Assembly: GCA_964628065.1 (NCBI GenBank)
Contig: CAZVLM010000003.1
Span: 1-51,582 of the forward strand
Direction of reading: 5' to 3'
Source: CAIXMG01 sp964628065
GTDB lineage: Bacteria; Patescibacteriota; Minisyncoccia; Phycocordibacterales; UBA1006
DNA: 51,582 nucleotides
This document shows positions 25,181 to 31,923 of the stretch, one piece after another. Position 1 is the first letter of the stretch, and each line of letters begins with the position of its first letter. The notes beneath the pieces are model-generated. The model made no database searches. It was not told where the DNA came from and saw only the letters and a list, made by a program, of their open reading frames with translations. A program made the position numbers and the translations under genes.

Positions 25181-26260
25181 ATGAAACTATTTCAAGTCCT
25201 AAAATTGCTGAAATATATGACCTTTTTAGCCATTAGTATGGTGATCCTTCCCGTGGCTGCTTTTGCTGCGACTCCTACAGGAATGCCACAGTTTGGTATT
25301 GTCGGAGCAACCAATATTAGTGGAACAAACGTGCGAATTAATGCATCGTTTAATTCTGCTGATGCTAACTTTGACTACAATCATCGGCCAACGATGACTA
25401 TCTATTACACAAATATGACAACAGGAGTAACTTCTACTTCTTCTGCAAATGTGATGTCGATGGGGTCAGATATTATCGAGTATACTATTTACAATCTTAC
25501 ACCTGGTACAACATATTCGTATCGAGCCATGCTCATGTATAACGGATTAAATTATGCGAGTCAGGAAGCATCGTTTACCACAAAGTCACGAGTGGTCTCA
25601 TCAGTAGATACTAATACTGATACTGAAAACTCAAATGATATTGTATGGGAAAAACCAAAATGGTTGTCATGGTTCAGTTCAACTCCTGATAAAGTAACGT
25701 CTGCCGTAAAAAGCAAAGTAGTTACCGGAGGAGCGACTCATAAAAATGGAGTAGCGCTTTCTATTACGAACGAACAGGCCATGGTGTCTCGAATGGATTC
25801 ATTCACGTACACTATTAGCTATGACAATACGAATGGCACAAGTCTTAAGAATGCTGAGATTAACGTCCAGCTTCCGGATGGATACGAGTTCGTAAAAAGT
25901 CCAAACGATGCGGAATACGATCGAGATAACAACATTGTAACATTCGCTATTGGACGAGTTATCGCAGGTCCTGTTCACTCAGTCTCATTCACGGCCCGAG
26001 CCATCGGATCAGGAAAGGGAGAAGTTGAAACGCTTGCAACCTTGTCTTATGACGGAGGTTCGGTATCAACATCGGATCGCGACTCATATGACAGTGGATC
26101 GAAAAGTGTCCTTGGAGCGTCAGTCTTTGGCGCAGGATTCTTTCCTCAGACCCTTGGAGGATGGATGATTATCATTGTGGTTATCTTTATCGCAGTGATC
26201 ATTGCTCGACGATATGCTACAAAACCGGCACCAAAACCGGAAGACAAAAAGCCAGCATAA
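25181..26260 (+). CDS. Surface protein with Ig/FnIII-like and DUF11-like domains and a C-terminal membrane anchor
   Basis: 359 residues: signal peptide (to FAAT), an Fn3-like beta domain (about 30-135, ending SYRAMLMYNGLNYASQEASFTT), an acidic Asn/Thr linker, then a domain resembling the DUF11/conserved-repeat fold (SRMDSFTYTISYDNTNGTS ... VQLPDGYEFV ... ARAIGSGKG). A C-terminal membrane helix (about 328-345) and a short Lys/Pro-rich tail follow. It is thus anchored by its C-terminus with the beta domains outside. Specific role unknown. It has its own strong promoter and a terminator over its last codons. Confidence 0.72.
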   Translation: MKLFQVLKLLKYMTFLAISMVILPVAAFAATPTGMPQFGIVGATNISGTNVRINASFNSADANFDYNHRPTMTIYYTNMTTGVTSTSSANVMSMGSDIIEYTIYNLTPGTTYSYRAMLMYNGLNYASQEASFTTKSRVVSSVDTNTDTENSNDIVWEKPKWLSWFSSTPDKVTSAVKSKVVTGGATHKNGVALSITNEQAMVSRMDSFTYTISYDNTNGTSLKNAEINVQLPDGYEFVKSPNDAEYDRDNNIVTFAIGRVIAGPVHSVSFTARAIGSGKGEVETLATLSYDGGSVSTSDRDSYDSGSKSVLGASVFGAGFFPQTLGGWMIIIVVIFIAVIIARRYATKPAPKPEDKKPA

Positions 26261-26272
26261 TGCTGGTTTTTT
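26246..26272 (+). terminator. Rho-independent terminator over the stop codon
   Basis: GCCAGCA and TGCTGGT pair around the TAA stop, followed by T6. Confidence 0.7.
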
Positions 26273-26317
26273 GCTGGGACTTTTCATTTTATGAAAAAGG
26301 AGTATATTCAAAGTGTT

Positions 26318-26743
26318 ATGAAACAGTTAGCAATGGCGACCCTTATAATATCATTGTTCTTTGGGATTTCTTCGGCTGCGCACGCAAGTAGTGCGTATGC
26401 TTCTTCATCGTCTCAGTCTTATAATTACTACCCGCAGTCATATGGTTACAACGGCTACGGAGGGTATGGATATAATAATTACTACCAGCCTTACAATGCT
26501 TTTGGTGGTTATGGCAACTATTATGGAAACGGCTTCAACAATTATTATGGAAATTCTTTCGGTAATAATTACTTTCCTGGTAACTACTACAATAATTATG
26601 GCGGATATGGAAATTACGGAGGATACAATAATTACGGAGGAGGCTACGGCTTTGGTGTAAATATTGGATTCGGAATGGGATATAATAATTACAATATGGG
26701 CTACAACGGATACGGAAGTAATTACTACGGAGGATATTACTAA
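26318..26743 (+). CDS. Secreted Gly/Tyr/Asn-rich low-complexity protein
   Basis: 141 residues. A signal peptide (about 1-22, ending AAHAS) is followed by 110 residues made almost only of Gly, Tyr and Asn in short degenerate units (YGNYYGNG, NNYGGYGNYGG). No enzyme motif. Such Gly/Tyr/Asn-rich proteins are structural or self-associating in other organisms, so an extracellular matrix or coat role is a guess. I prefer the ATG at 26318 because TATATT (26303-26308) ends 9 bases before it; an in-frame ATG at 26291 lies before that box but inside the same frame. Terminator shared with the convergent DUF167 gene. Confidence 0.6.
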   Translation: MKQLAMATLIISLFFGISSAAHASSAYASSSSQSYNYYPQSYGYNGYGGYGYNNYYQPYNAFGGYGNYYGNGFNNYYGNSFGNNYFPGNYYNNYGGYGNYGGYNNYGGGYGFGVNIGFGMGYNNYNMGYNGYGSNYYGGYY

Positions 26744-26746
26744 TTC

Positions 26747-26771
26747 AAAAAGCAGGTTCGTCCTGCTTTTT
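26747..26771. terminator. Bidirectional terminator
   Basis: AAAAAGCAG and CTGCTTTTT pair perfectly between convergent genes. Confidence 0.7.
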
Positions 26772-26773
26772 GC

Positions 26774-26998
26774 TTATACTAAAATCTGAACAATCTTGTT
26801 AAGTCCGCGATGACCAGAAATCATCCTTAATTTATTTCTTGGGATTGAATAAAATTCTGCAACGGCTTTAAGTACGGCTTCGTTTGCCATGTTTCGCTCT
26901 GGTGCTTCGCGTACGAATACGCGCACGACTTGGGGTGCGGTCTCTTCGACAAAAGGTTTTTTAGATCCGGGAAAGGCTTTTATGCGAATAAGGTTCAT
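26774..26998 (-). CDS. DUF167 (YggU-like) protein
   Basis: 74 residues, small alpha/beta protein of the DUF167/YggU family. Recognisable parts are the N-terminal KAFPGSKKPFVEE, the VRVFVREAPERNMANEAVLKAVAEFYSIP core (family pattern AxPxxGxANxAxxxxLAxxL) and the C-terminal GHRGLNKIVQI. The biochemical role of the family is not known. On its own strand a TATGAT lies about 11 bases upstream of the ATG. The region upstream, 27000-27210, holds an RNA candidate and the tRNA leader. Confidence 0.8.
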   Translation of the reverse strand: MNLIRIKAFPGSKKPFVEETAPQVVRVFVREAPERNMANEAVLKAVAEFYSIPRNKLRMISGHRGLNKIVQILV

Positions 26999-27035
26999 GC
27001 GTTGACTTTATCATAATTATGGGTAGACTGACAGG

Positions 27036-27143
27036 GAAAATATAATTCTTCTTTTTCCATAGAAAGCGAGGCGAACCAAAAGCGGGTGCGTTCGTCCTCT
27101 TTGTTAAACGTCTGGCAAGGGAGCAATTCCTTGCCAGTTTTTT
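27036..27143 (+). ncRNA. Candidate small RNA upstream of tRNA-Asn
   Basis: A non-coding stretch with a possible promoter (TTGACT 27002-27007, 16 bp, TAGACT 27024-27029), a hairpin pairing GAGGCGAAC (27068-27076) with GTTCGTCCTC (27090-27099, one bulge), and a strong terminator. No family recognised. The alternative is a regulatory leader, but the terminator precedes the tRNA. Confidence 0.35.
27112..27143 (+). terminator. Rho-independent terminator before tRNA-Asn
   Basis: CTGGCAAGG (27112-27120) pairs perfectly with CCTTGCCAG (27129-27137), followed by T6. Confidence 0.8.
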
Positions 27144-27242
27144 CGTTTTTTGCTACACTGCGCATTGTTCCGTAGATATTCTCAAAGATGTCTGCGAGTA
27201 CAAACCATTCCCCTGTAGCTCAGCGGTAGAGCAAACGACTGT

Positions 27243-27827
27243 GGACAAGAGTTATTGTGGTATACTACATTGTATATGCCACGAAAAGAAACTCGAACCT
27301 ATGCTGATCGTGCGGTCTATATGAGAGAAGCAGTAAAGAAACGTCGCAAGAAATTGCGCGAAATGGCTCGGGATTACAAAGGAGGAAAATGCCAGATATG
27401 CGGATACAAAAAATGTGCCCGCGCTCTCAGTTTTCATCATTTAGATCCTAAGAAAAAAGATTTCACAATCTCTGCCAGAGGACTCACTCGATCTTGGGCT
27501 AAGCTCCAAGAAGAAATTGATAAGTGTGTTCTCCTTTGCGCCAACTGTCATATGGAAGTGCATGAAGGCATTACGCAGCTTCCTAGAGAGATCTAGGTCG
27601 AAGAATAAGGTGAATTGCTGGAAGCCCCACCTTGCATTCGCAAGAGGGTAATCAGCAGCCAAGTCCCGAGCAATTCCAAATTTATTTGGATGAGTCGAGG
27701 GAAAGGTTCAGAGACTATCTCGCAAGAGAGTAGCTCCGCGAAAGCGGCGCGAAGCGCCTTACATCCTAACCTTTTAAAGGAAGGATGATGATATAGTCCA
27801 TACCAAATGTTAAATTTGGAGAATATG
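27243..27827 (+). mobile_element. Group I intron (IA-like) with HNH homing endonuclease gene
   Basis: 585 nt. The four conserved elements are in order: P (AATTGCTGG), Q (AATCAGCAGCC), R (GTTCAGAGACTATC), S (GATATAGTCC). Visible pairings: P3 27606-27612 with 27755-27761; P4 27615-27620 with 27653-27658; P5 27631-27635 with 27640-27644; P7 27713-27718 with 27793-27798; P8 27762-27767 with 27782-27787; P9 27803-27808 with 27814-27819. Two small hairpins between P7 and the P3 3' strand (27719-27728 and 27736-27747) are the extra P7.1/P7.2 of subgroup IA. The HNH gene lies in the 5' part, before P3. I could not fix P1 with certainty; a GCAG at 27574-27577 could pair with the exon's CTGT. Confidence 0.92.
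27276..27596 (+). CDS. HNH homing endonuclease encoded in the tRNA-Asn intron
   Basis: 106 residues. It has a Lys/Arg-rich N-terminal region (EAVKKRRKKLREMARDYKGGK), then a compact HNH domain: CQICGYKKC, SFHHLDPKKKDF and CVLLCANCHMEVHEG. Two CxxC pairs would bind a structural zinc, and the HH plus the Asn/His of ANCH form the catalytic site. In group I introns such enzymes cut the intronless tRNA gene so that repair copies the intron. I start at 27276 because TATACT (27261-27266), inside the intron, ends 9 bases before it; this gives the gene its own promoter, independent of tRNA transcription. The frame seems intact. Confidence 0.88.
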   Translation: MPRKETRTYADRAVYMREAVKKRRKKLREMARDYKGGKCQICGYKKCARALSFHHLDPKKKDFTISARGLTRSWAKLQEEIDKCVLLCANCHMEVHEGITQLPREI

Positions 27828-27861
27828 TAATCGTTTGGTCGCAGGTTCGATCCCTGCCGGG

Positions 27862-27896
27862 GGAGCCAAGTCGTGAGGGGTTATCCCGCACGAGAC
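27862..27896 (+). repeat. 35-bp sequence at the tRNA-Asn 3' end repeated at 44413-44447
   Basis: It begins in the last seven bases of the tRNA (including CCA) and extends through a hairpin ending CGCACGAGAC. It differs at 2 of 35 positions from 44413-44447 in the same orientation. Confidence 0.6.
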
Positions 27897-27911
27897 GCGT
27901 TGAATAGATAA

Positions 27912-27940
27912 ACCAAAAAAGCCTCGAAGGCTTTTTTGGT
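27912..27940 (+). terminator. Terminator of the tRNA-Asn transcript
   Basis: A perfect 12-bp stem ACCAAAAAAGCC/GGCTTTTTTGGT with a five-base loop. Confidence 0.8.
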
Positions 27941-27959
27941 TAGTGATATAATAATTAGT

Positions 27960-28472
27960 ATGAAATCAAAGCTGAAATGGGGTACTCGCTGGCTTAGTCC
28001 AAAAGCGAAGGTTGTAAATTCCAAGGTGCATGGTCTTGGTGTTCAGGCAACAAAACTAATCAAGAAAGGCGAAGCTGTCGGCGTACTCGGGGGTCTTGTT
28101 GTCCCCAGAAAGAAAGTCAGGGAATATTGGAAATTAGAAGGTCATGTCGGCATTCAGATATCGGATGATTTTTACATTGTTCCCCCCAATCGTAGTGAAT
28201 TGAAGAAGTACGGAGTATACAACCACTCATGTGAGCCAAATATCGGTTTCAGAAGCGAATCAAATATTTTTTACGCGATCAAGGACATAAAGCCAGGTGA
28301 AGAACTTTGCTTTGACTATGCTTTCTGCGAACTGGATAAGCCAGCATTCAAGTGCGAGTGCGGAACAAAGTCGTGCCGAGGAAAGGTAACGCCGAACGAT
28401 TGGAAGAATAAAGTCATTCAGAAGAAATATGGCAAATACTTTTCTCCCTTCGTGAAAGCAAAAATAAAATGA
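27960..28472 (+). CDS. SET-domain protein with post-SET cysteines
   Basis: 170 residues. A SET domain fills the protein: an N-terminal SKVHGLGVQATKLIKKGE strand pair, the NHSCEPNIGF motif, the GEELCFDYAF motif with its active-site Tyr, and a post-SET zinc cluster CECGTKSCRG. These are the S-adenosylmethionine and Lys-binding elements of protein lysine methyltransferases. In a bacterium the substrate may be its own protein or a host's; nothing here decides. No signal peptide. An extended -10 (TGA TATAAT, 27947-27952) ends 7 bases before the ATG, so I reject the upstream start at 27936. Confidence 0.85.
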   Translation: MKSKLKWGTRWLSPKAKVVNSKVHGLGVQATKLIKKGEAVGVLGGLVVPRKKVREYWKLEGHVGIQISDDFYIVPPNRSELKKYGVYNHSCEPNIGFRSESNIFYAIKDIKPGEELCFDYAFCELDKPAFKCECGTKSCRGKVTPNDWKNKVIQKKYGKYFSPFVKAKIK

Positions 28473-28497
28473 TCGCCTGCTTACGAAAAGAAATACT

Positions 28498-28974
28498 TTA
28501 TATAAGTTTTATATAAAGTAGATTGCCTCGCACTTCGGCGGCCTTATACATTCGGATGCCTCCATAAAGTAAGACGCTTAGTAATATCAGTCCTATTCCT
28601 AAAAATAAGAGAGGTTTTTGTCGAAAGTGTTTCCATTCTACATCCTCAACAACAAAGGACTTTAGGGCTATTGAAAATATAAACATCGAACCAAGTAATA
28701 AAAGGGTCATTACTATGAAATTACCGAACGTGTCTATGTTCTTAACTATTTGAAATTCAACAGATACGAAGGTGATTATGGAAGCAAAAATTCCGAGAAT
28801 TACAATAAATTCCTTTTTCGAATCGTTGATTTCTTTGCGAAGCTTTTTGATTGCGGGTTCAACAGCATTATTTATTTCCTGTCGAATCTGCTCGGTTGTG
28901 GTTGGAGGAGTGGATGGGCCTGCCTGGAAATTACGATCTTGGAAGATTTCCATAGAGTTATCATTGTTTGGCAT
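28498..28974 (-). CDS. Membrane protein with coiled-coil N-terminus, unknown
   Basis: 158 residues: a soluble N-terminal part with a helix (TTEQIRQEINNAVEPAIKKLRKEINDSKKE), followed by three membrane segments near residues 52-72, 84-106 and 120-140. No family recognised. It starts 4 bases after the stop of the gene at 28979-29224, so the two form an operon with no space for a separate promoter. The reverse frame at 28750-29043 overlaps and is not credible. Confidence 0.6.
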   Translation of the reverse strand: MPNNDNSMEIFQDRNFQAGPSTPPTTTEQIRQEINNAVEPAIKKLRKEINDSKKEFIVILGIFASIITFVSVEFQIVKNIDTFGNFIVMTLLLLGSMFIFSIALKSFVVEDVEWKHFRQKPLLFLGIGLILLSVLLYGGIRMYKAAEVRGNLLYIKLI

Positions 28975-28978
28975 AAAT

Positions 28979-29224
28979 TTATAAGTTTGGAAGGAGGGCT
29001 TTTAATGCAAAGTAATAAACTCTTCCTGTGGCGTTTCCAATAACCATAACCATCGGTATTGATTTCCCTCCAATATAAAGACCACCCAGTTTTTCTTGTA
29101 CTGATTGCATTACAAAGCCGTCGACAAGTGTAAAGCCGCTATATTCATCGGGCATGGATACAAGCCGAGTCCTGAGTTGGCGATCTATTTCAGGTTTGAG
29201 TTCTTGAAATGTTTTGTTTTCCAT
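28979..29224 (-). CDS. Small conserved-looking protein, unknown
   Basis: 81 residues, no membrane segment, mixed alpha/beta pattern (TLVDGFVMQSVQEKLGG, then PMVMVIGNATGRVYYFALKALL). I do not recognise it. On its own strand a TATGCT lies 9 bases before the ATG at 29224, which favours this start over an in-frame ATG at 29284. It is the first gene of a two-gene operon with the membrane protein downstream. Confidence 0.55.
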   Translation of the reverse strand: MENKTFQELKPEIDRQLRTRLVSMPDEYSGFTLVDGFVMQSVQEKLGGLYIGGKSIPMVMVIGNATGRVYYFALKALLPNL

Positions 29225-29356
29225 ATGGTATGTAGCATACCACAAATCAGAATAGTTCATTAAGCGCACGAAGCGCGTCGACAAATCCTGGAAAAAGTTC
29301 TAAAATGACCTTATCCTACAATGCTTCGAAAGGTTCTAGTACAAGGCGGGGGGCAA

Positions 29357-29392
29357 CAAAAGAAAGCACCTCGAAAGAGGTGCTTTCTTTTG
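29357..29392. terminator. Strong hairpin, terminator
   Basis: A perfect 16-bp stem with a GAAA loop (29357-29372 with 29377-29392). Hairpins of the same sequence type (AAAAGAAA...CTC GAAA GAG) recur at 37828 and 43754. It stands alone between the minus-strand operon promoter and yerC. Confidence 0.65.
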
Positions 29393-29463
29393 CATATACA
29401 AGCTGAAAGCTAGGTTCTAGCGCGGCAGTTTTCTTAAAGAACCAGGACTGGGGATAACTTTAC

Positions 29464-29498
29464 TTGACTAAAGTGCTTTACTCTGATAAAGTGCTTAT
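29464..29498 (+). promoter_or_regulatory. yerC promoter with two operator-like repeats
   Basis: TTGACT (29464-29469), a 17-bp spacer, and TAAAGT (29487-29492), with the ATG 6 bases further on. TAAAGTGCTT occurs twice, at 29469-29478 and 29487-29496. The copies are 18 bp apart, one beside the -35 and one over the -10, and each has a palindromic AAAGTGCTT core. Confidence 0.55.
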
Positions 29499-29813
29499 AT
29501 GAACTGGAATACCCCAGAAAACAAAGAATTTATAAAGGCCATTCTTGCCCTTGAAACGGCTGACGAAGTTAAGCGCTTTTTGCGCGACCTAATGACAGAG
29601 GGAGAAATTGAGGAATTCTCAAAGCGTTTAAGGACTGCCCAAATGTTGTTAAACGGATCTACCTATTCATCGATTGAGAAAGAAACAGGGTTTAGTTCTA
29701 CCACTGTAGCCCGTGTTTCAAAGTGGCTTAATAACGGAAAGAACGGTTACAAGGATGTCCTGAATAAGATCCATCATGACGCACCCATTCAAACTGGAAA
29801 GGGATTGTTTTGA
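29499..29813 (+). CDS. yerC: TrpR-like regulator of the YerC/YecD family
   Basis: 104 residues, all helical. It matches the TrpR/YerC family: an N-terminal LETADEVKRFLRDLMTEGEIEEFSKRLRTAQMLLNG segment, then the helix-turn-helix TYSSIEKETGFSSTTVARVSKWLNNGKNGY. The family contains TrpR; YerC members lack the known tryptophan site and their ligand is uncertain. It has its own promoter with a pair of direct repeats that could be its operator (autoregulation inferred). The terminator follows at 29837. Confidence 0.82.
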   Translation: MNWNTPENKEFIKAILALETADEVKRFLRDLMTEGEIEEFSKRLRTAQMLLNGSTYSSIEKETGFSSTTVARVSKWLNNGKNGYKDVLNKIHHDAPIQTGKGLF

Positions 29814-29836
29814 TAGATCGTTTTTTATGAAACCAG

Positions 29837-29862
29837 CCCCTTCTCAGTTTGAGGAGGGGTTA
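29837..29862 (+). terminator. Rho-independent terminator after yerC
   Basis: CCCCTTCTC and GAGGAGGGG pair (one G-T) around a five-base loop. Confidence 0.6.
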
Positions 29863-29915
29863 ATTTATTTGTCCCAGAACAGGTAATAAAAATTGTACAT
29901 TTAAAAATTTAGAAC

Positions 29916-30809
29916 ATGGAAAAGAAAAAACTGCGTGACTATTTCACGCAAGGTCTCAATCCCGATTTTCGCGGATGGTTTGGTTCAGAAGTAGAAACCC
30001 ATTTTGTAGATGCAAACGGAAAACCCATTAGCGTGGAGCGTTCGCAAAGTATTTTTCGAAGCTTGTCAGGAAACAAGTGGGAAATTGTAACCACAAAAAA
30101 CGGTCTGATCACCGAACTTCAAAAGAACGGTGCAAGGATATTGTATGAGCTTGGAAGGCAAAATATTGAGCTTGCAACAGCACCATTTCCTGCAAAACGC
30201 CTATGGGAAGACACCCAGGGTAGGTTGTATGAGTTATATGCGGCAGCATCAAGATGTGGAGCATTCCCTTTATTTGAGCCGATTATGCAATCAGATGAGG
30301 ATTTGTTAGTAATTCCCGATGAGCGTGATGCTTCATGGCTTGAACTTGACGGAAGATCTGCTCTTGCGCCTTTGGCAACCACTGCTTCGTTGCAATTTAC
30401 TATCGAGGCAAGGGATCCAGAACATGCGATTGAGATGCTGAACCTTTTTGCTAAAAAGCGTGCAGAAATGCTCGAGCAAAATCCGTATCCTCAGGAAAAC
30501 GTTTGGAAGGATTATATTGCGACCTCAAATGCACAATACAACCCCAATCGTTATGGTGTAGTTCAGCCAGCTTCTATTGATGAATATGTTGATCTGCTGG
30601 CACAACACAAAGTTGTGGTAAATGGAAAACTTGTTCCGTTTGAGGAGGCAGCAGATCAGCAAATTGATATGTTTCTTCGCTCGGTTTGGTGGAATTTCAG
30701 ATTGCGTAGATACAAAGATCGTCTTTGCGTAGAGGTGAGAACACTTGCGCGTAGAAGCGATGAGGAAGGAATGCGTGATCTGCAAATGATTATGTCGCTC
30801 CTAAAGTAG
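29916..30809 (+). CDS. Glutamate-cysteine ligase-like (GCS2-type) enzyme
   Basis: 297 residues. The pattern fits carboxylate-amine ligases of the GCS2/EgtA type: an early GSEVETHFVD strand with the metal-binding acids, LITELQKNGARILYELGRQNIELAT (E..G..Q.E motif), a middle TTASLQFTIEAR strand, and a late WWNFRLRRYKDRLCVEVRTLARR with basic residues for phosphate binding. It probably joins glutamate to an amine using ATP; gamma-glutamylcysteine is only one possibility. It is shorter than most family members (about 350-450). No -10 close to the ATG; the upstream 40 bases are A/T rich with no Shine-Dalgarno. Single-gene unit. Confidence 0.6.
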   Translation: MEKKKLRDYFTQGLNPDFRGWFGSEVETHFVDANGKPISVERSQSIFRSLSGNKWEIVTTKNGLITELQKNGARILYELGRQNIELATAPFPAKRLWEDTQGRLYELYAAASRCGAFPLFEPIMQSDEDLLVIPDERDASWLELDGRSALAPLATTASLQFTIEARDPEHAIEMLNLFAKKRAEMLEQNPYPQENVWKDYIATSNAQYNPNRYGVVQPASIDEYVDLLAQHKVVVNGKLVPFEEAADQQIDMFLRSVWWNFRLRRYKDRLCVEVRTLARRSDEEGMRDLQMIMSLLK

Positions 30810-30830
30810 GAGTTTCAGAATTTCAAATGT

Positions 30831-30860
30831 TGGAGAAGGCTTAAAAACCTTCTCCATTTT
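30831..30860 (+). terminator. Rho-independent terminator
   Basis: TGGAGAAGG and CCTTCTCCA form a perfect 9-bp stem followed by T4. Confidence 0.75.
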
Positions 30861-30900
30861 ATTCAGTATTTCAATTTATATTTGGAGTATTGAAAAAAAT

Positions 30901-31728
30901 ATGAACAACAAACAATCAATAATTATAAGAAAAGGTAAAAAACCGGGTAAAACACTGGCGGTCTTTGCTGGTGTCCACGGTAATGAAAAAGTAGGAGTTC
31001 GAGCCATGAATATTTTATTGAAACAAGTGAATATTGAATATGGAAAAGTGTATTTTGTATATGCAAATCCAAAAGCTATAAAGCTTGGTGTACGAAAAAT
31101 TGCCAAGGATTTAAACCGCTCGTGTCTTCCTAAAAACACAGGAAATACTTACGAGGAGGGGCGTGCTAAAGTTCTCATGAAAATTCTCGATGAATGTGAT
31201 GCTCTCTTGGATCTGCACGCATTCCGATACAAAGAAGGCTACCCATTTATTATTTGCGAAAAAGATTCATATGATTTGGCCAGTAAGATGGATTTCAAGT
31301 TTGTAACATCAGGCTGGGATAAATTTGATATTGGATCAACTGACGGCTATATGCGTTCGATGGGGAAAGAGGCACTTTGTCTTGAACTTGGCTCAACAAC
31401 CAAAGAGCAGGAATACTTACCTCTTACAATAAAATCTATAAACCAGTTTTTGAAGTATTACGGGGCAATTCAGGATGATGTTGTGTTTAGTAATAGAAAG
31501 CAGAAATACTTGAAACTCAAAAAGCGGATACTAAAAAAGACTAATGAGTTTAGGTTCACCAAAAAATACAAAACATGTGATTATCTGAAACAGTCTGGCC
31601 CCTATGCTTTGGATGGTAAAACAAATTATATGGCAAACGGTAAAGAGTATGTACTATTTCCTGATGATTCTGGATCTATTGGAGATGAGGTTTGTCTTAT
31701 TGCAAAAGAAATATCTCCTAACAAGTAA
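30901..31728 (+). CDS. Succinylglutamate desuccinylase/aspartoacylase-family zinc hydrolase
   Basis: 275 residues, cytoplasmic. The AstE/AspA zinc carboxypeptidase-like motifs are present: GVHGNE gives ligands His26 and Glu29, DLNRSC carries a substrate Arg, and LLDLHAF supplies the third ligand His106. A glutamate in LCLELGSTTKE may be the catalytic acid. It would remove an acyl or amide group from an amino-acid-like substrate; which one is unknown. It follows the GCS2-like ligase, separated by a terminator; a link between them is speculative. First copy of the 90-bp repeat follows its stop. Confidence 0.75.
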   Translation: MNNKQSIIIRKGKKPGKTLAVFAGVHGNEKVGVRAMNILLKQVNIEYGKVYFVYANPKAIKLGVRKIAKDLNRSCLPKNTGNTYEEGRAKVLMKILDECDALLDLHAFRYKEGYPFIICEKDSYDLASKMDFKFVTSGWDKFDIGSTDGYMRSMGKEALCLELGSTTKEQEYLPLTIKSINQFLKYYGAIQDDVVFSNRKQKYLKLKKRILKKTNEFRFTKKYKTCDYLKQSGPYALDGKTNYMANGKEYVLFPDDSGSIGDEVCLIAKEISPNK

Positions 31729-31757
31729 GACGTCATTATTCCGTTCATTTCGACACC

Positions 31758-31847
31758 TCCGTCAGGAACGACGGTAGTTTCGTCGTAAAGAAAATATGGT
31801 GACTTTCCTCCAGAATGTGAGTTCTAATCTGACGCAGTTGTTCGAGC
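31758..31847 (+). repeat. 90-bp intergenic repeat, copy 1
   Basis: It starts TCCGTCAGGAACGACGG, which includes a CCGTC/GACGG hairpin. It continues TAGTTTCGTC-TAAAGAAA and ends CAGTTGTTCGAGC, then runs directly into a terminator. It matches 39730-39819 and 47183-47272 most closely. Confidence 0.85.
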
Positions 31848-31885
31848 AAATGAAAACACTACCTTTAAAGGTAGTGTTTTCATTT
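31848..31885 (+). terminator. Terminator directly after repeat copy 1
   Basis: A perfect 16-bp stem, AAATGAAAACACTACC with its complement at 31870-31885. Confidence 0.8.
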
Positions 31886-31894
31886 GCTTGCATC

Positions 31895-31916
31895 GTATAC
31901 CCCCTAGGGGGTATAC
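31895..31916. promoter_or_regulatory. Perfect 22-bp palindrome over the -10: probable CsoR operator
   Basis: GTATACCCCCT and its exact complement make a 22-bp palindrome with a G/C-tract core, like known CsoR operators. The -10 TATACT (31912-31917) overlaps its right end, so binding would block RNA polymerase. The csoR ATG is 6 bases beyond the -10. Confidence 0.85.
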
Positions 31917-31923
31917 TTGGTGT

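Larger units (their letters stand above)
27209..27868 (+). tRNA. tRNA-Asn(GUU) interrupted by a group I intron
   Basis: The exons are 27209-27242 and 27828-27868. Joined they form a complete cloverleaf: acceptor TCCCCTG/CGGGGGA, D-stem GCTC/GAGC, anticodon stem AACGA/TCGTT with loop CTGTTAA (anticodon GTT), five-base variable loop, T-stem GCAGG/CCTGC with loop TTCGATC, discriminator G and an encoded CCA. The intron sits inside the anticodon, after its second base. The 5' exon ends in T and the intron ends in G, as group I splicing requires. A TGC TACACT box lies about 50 bases upstream, and a 12-bp terminator stem follows. Confidence 0.93.

Noticed and set aside
31758..31847. The 90-bp repeat as a tRNA or tRNA pseudogene
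   Set aside because: A TCAGG/TCTGG stem in copies 2 and 4 looks like a T-arm, but there is no acceptor stem, D-arm or anticodon arm, and the pairing is lost in copies 1, 3 and 5.
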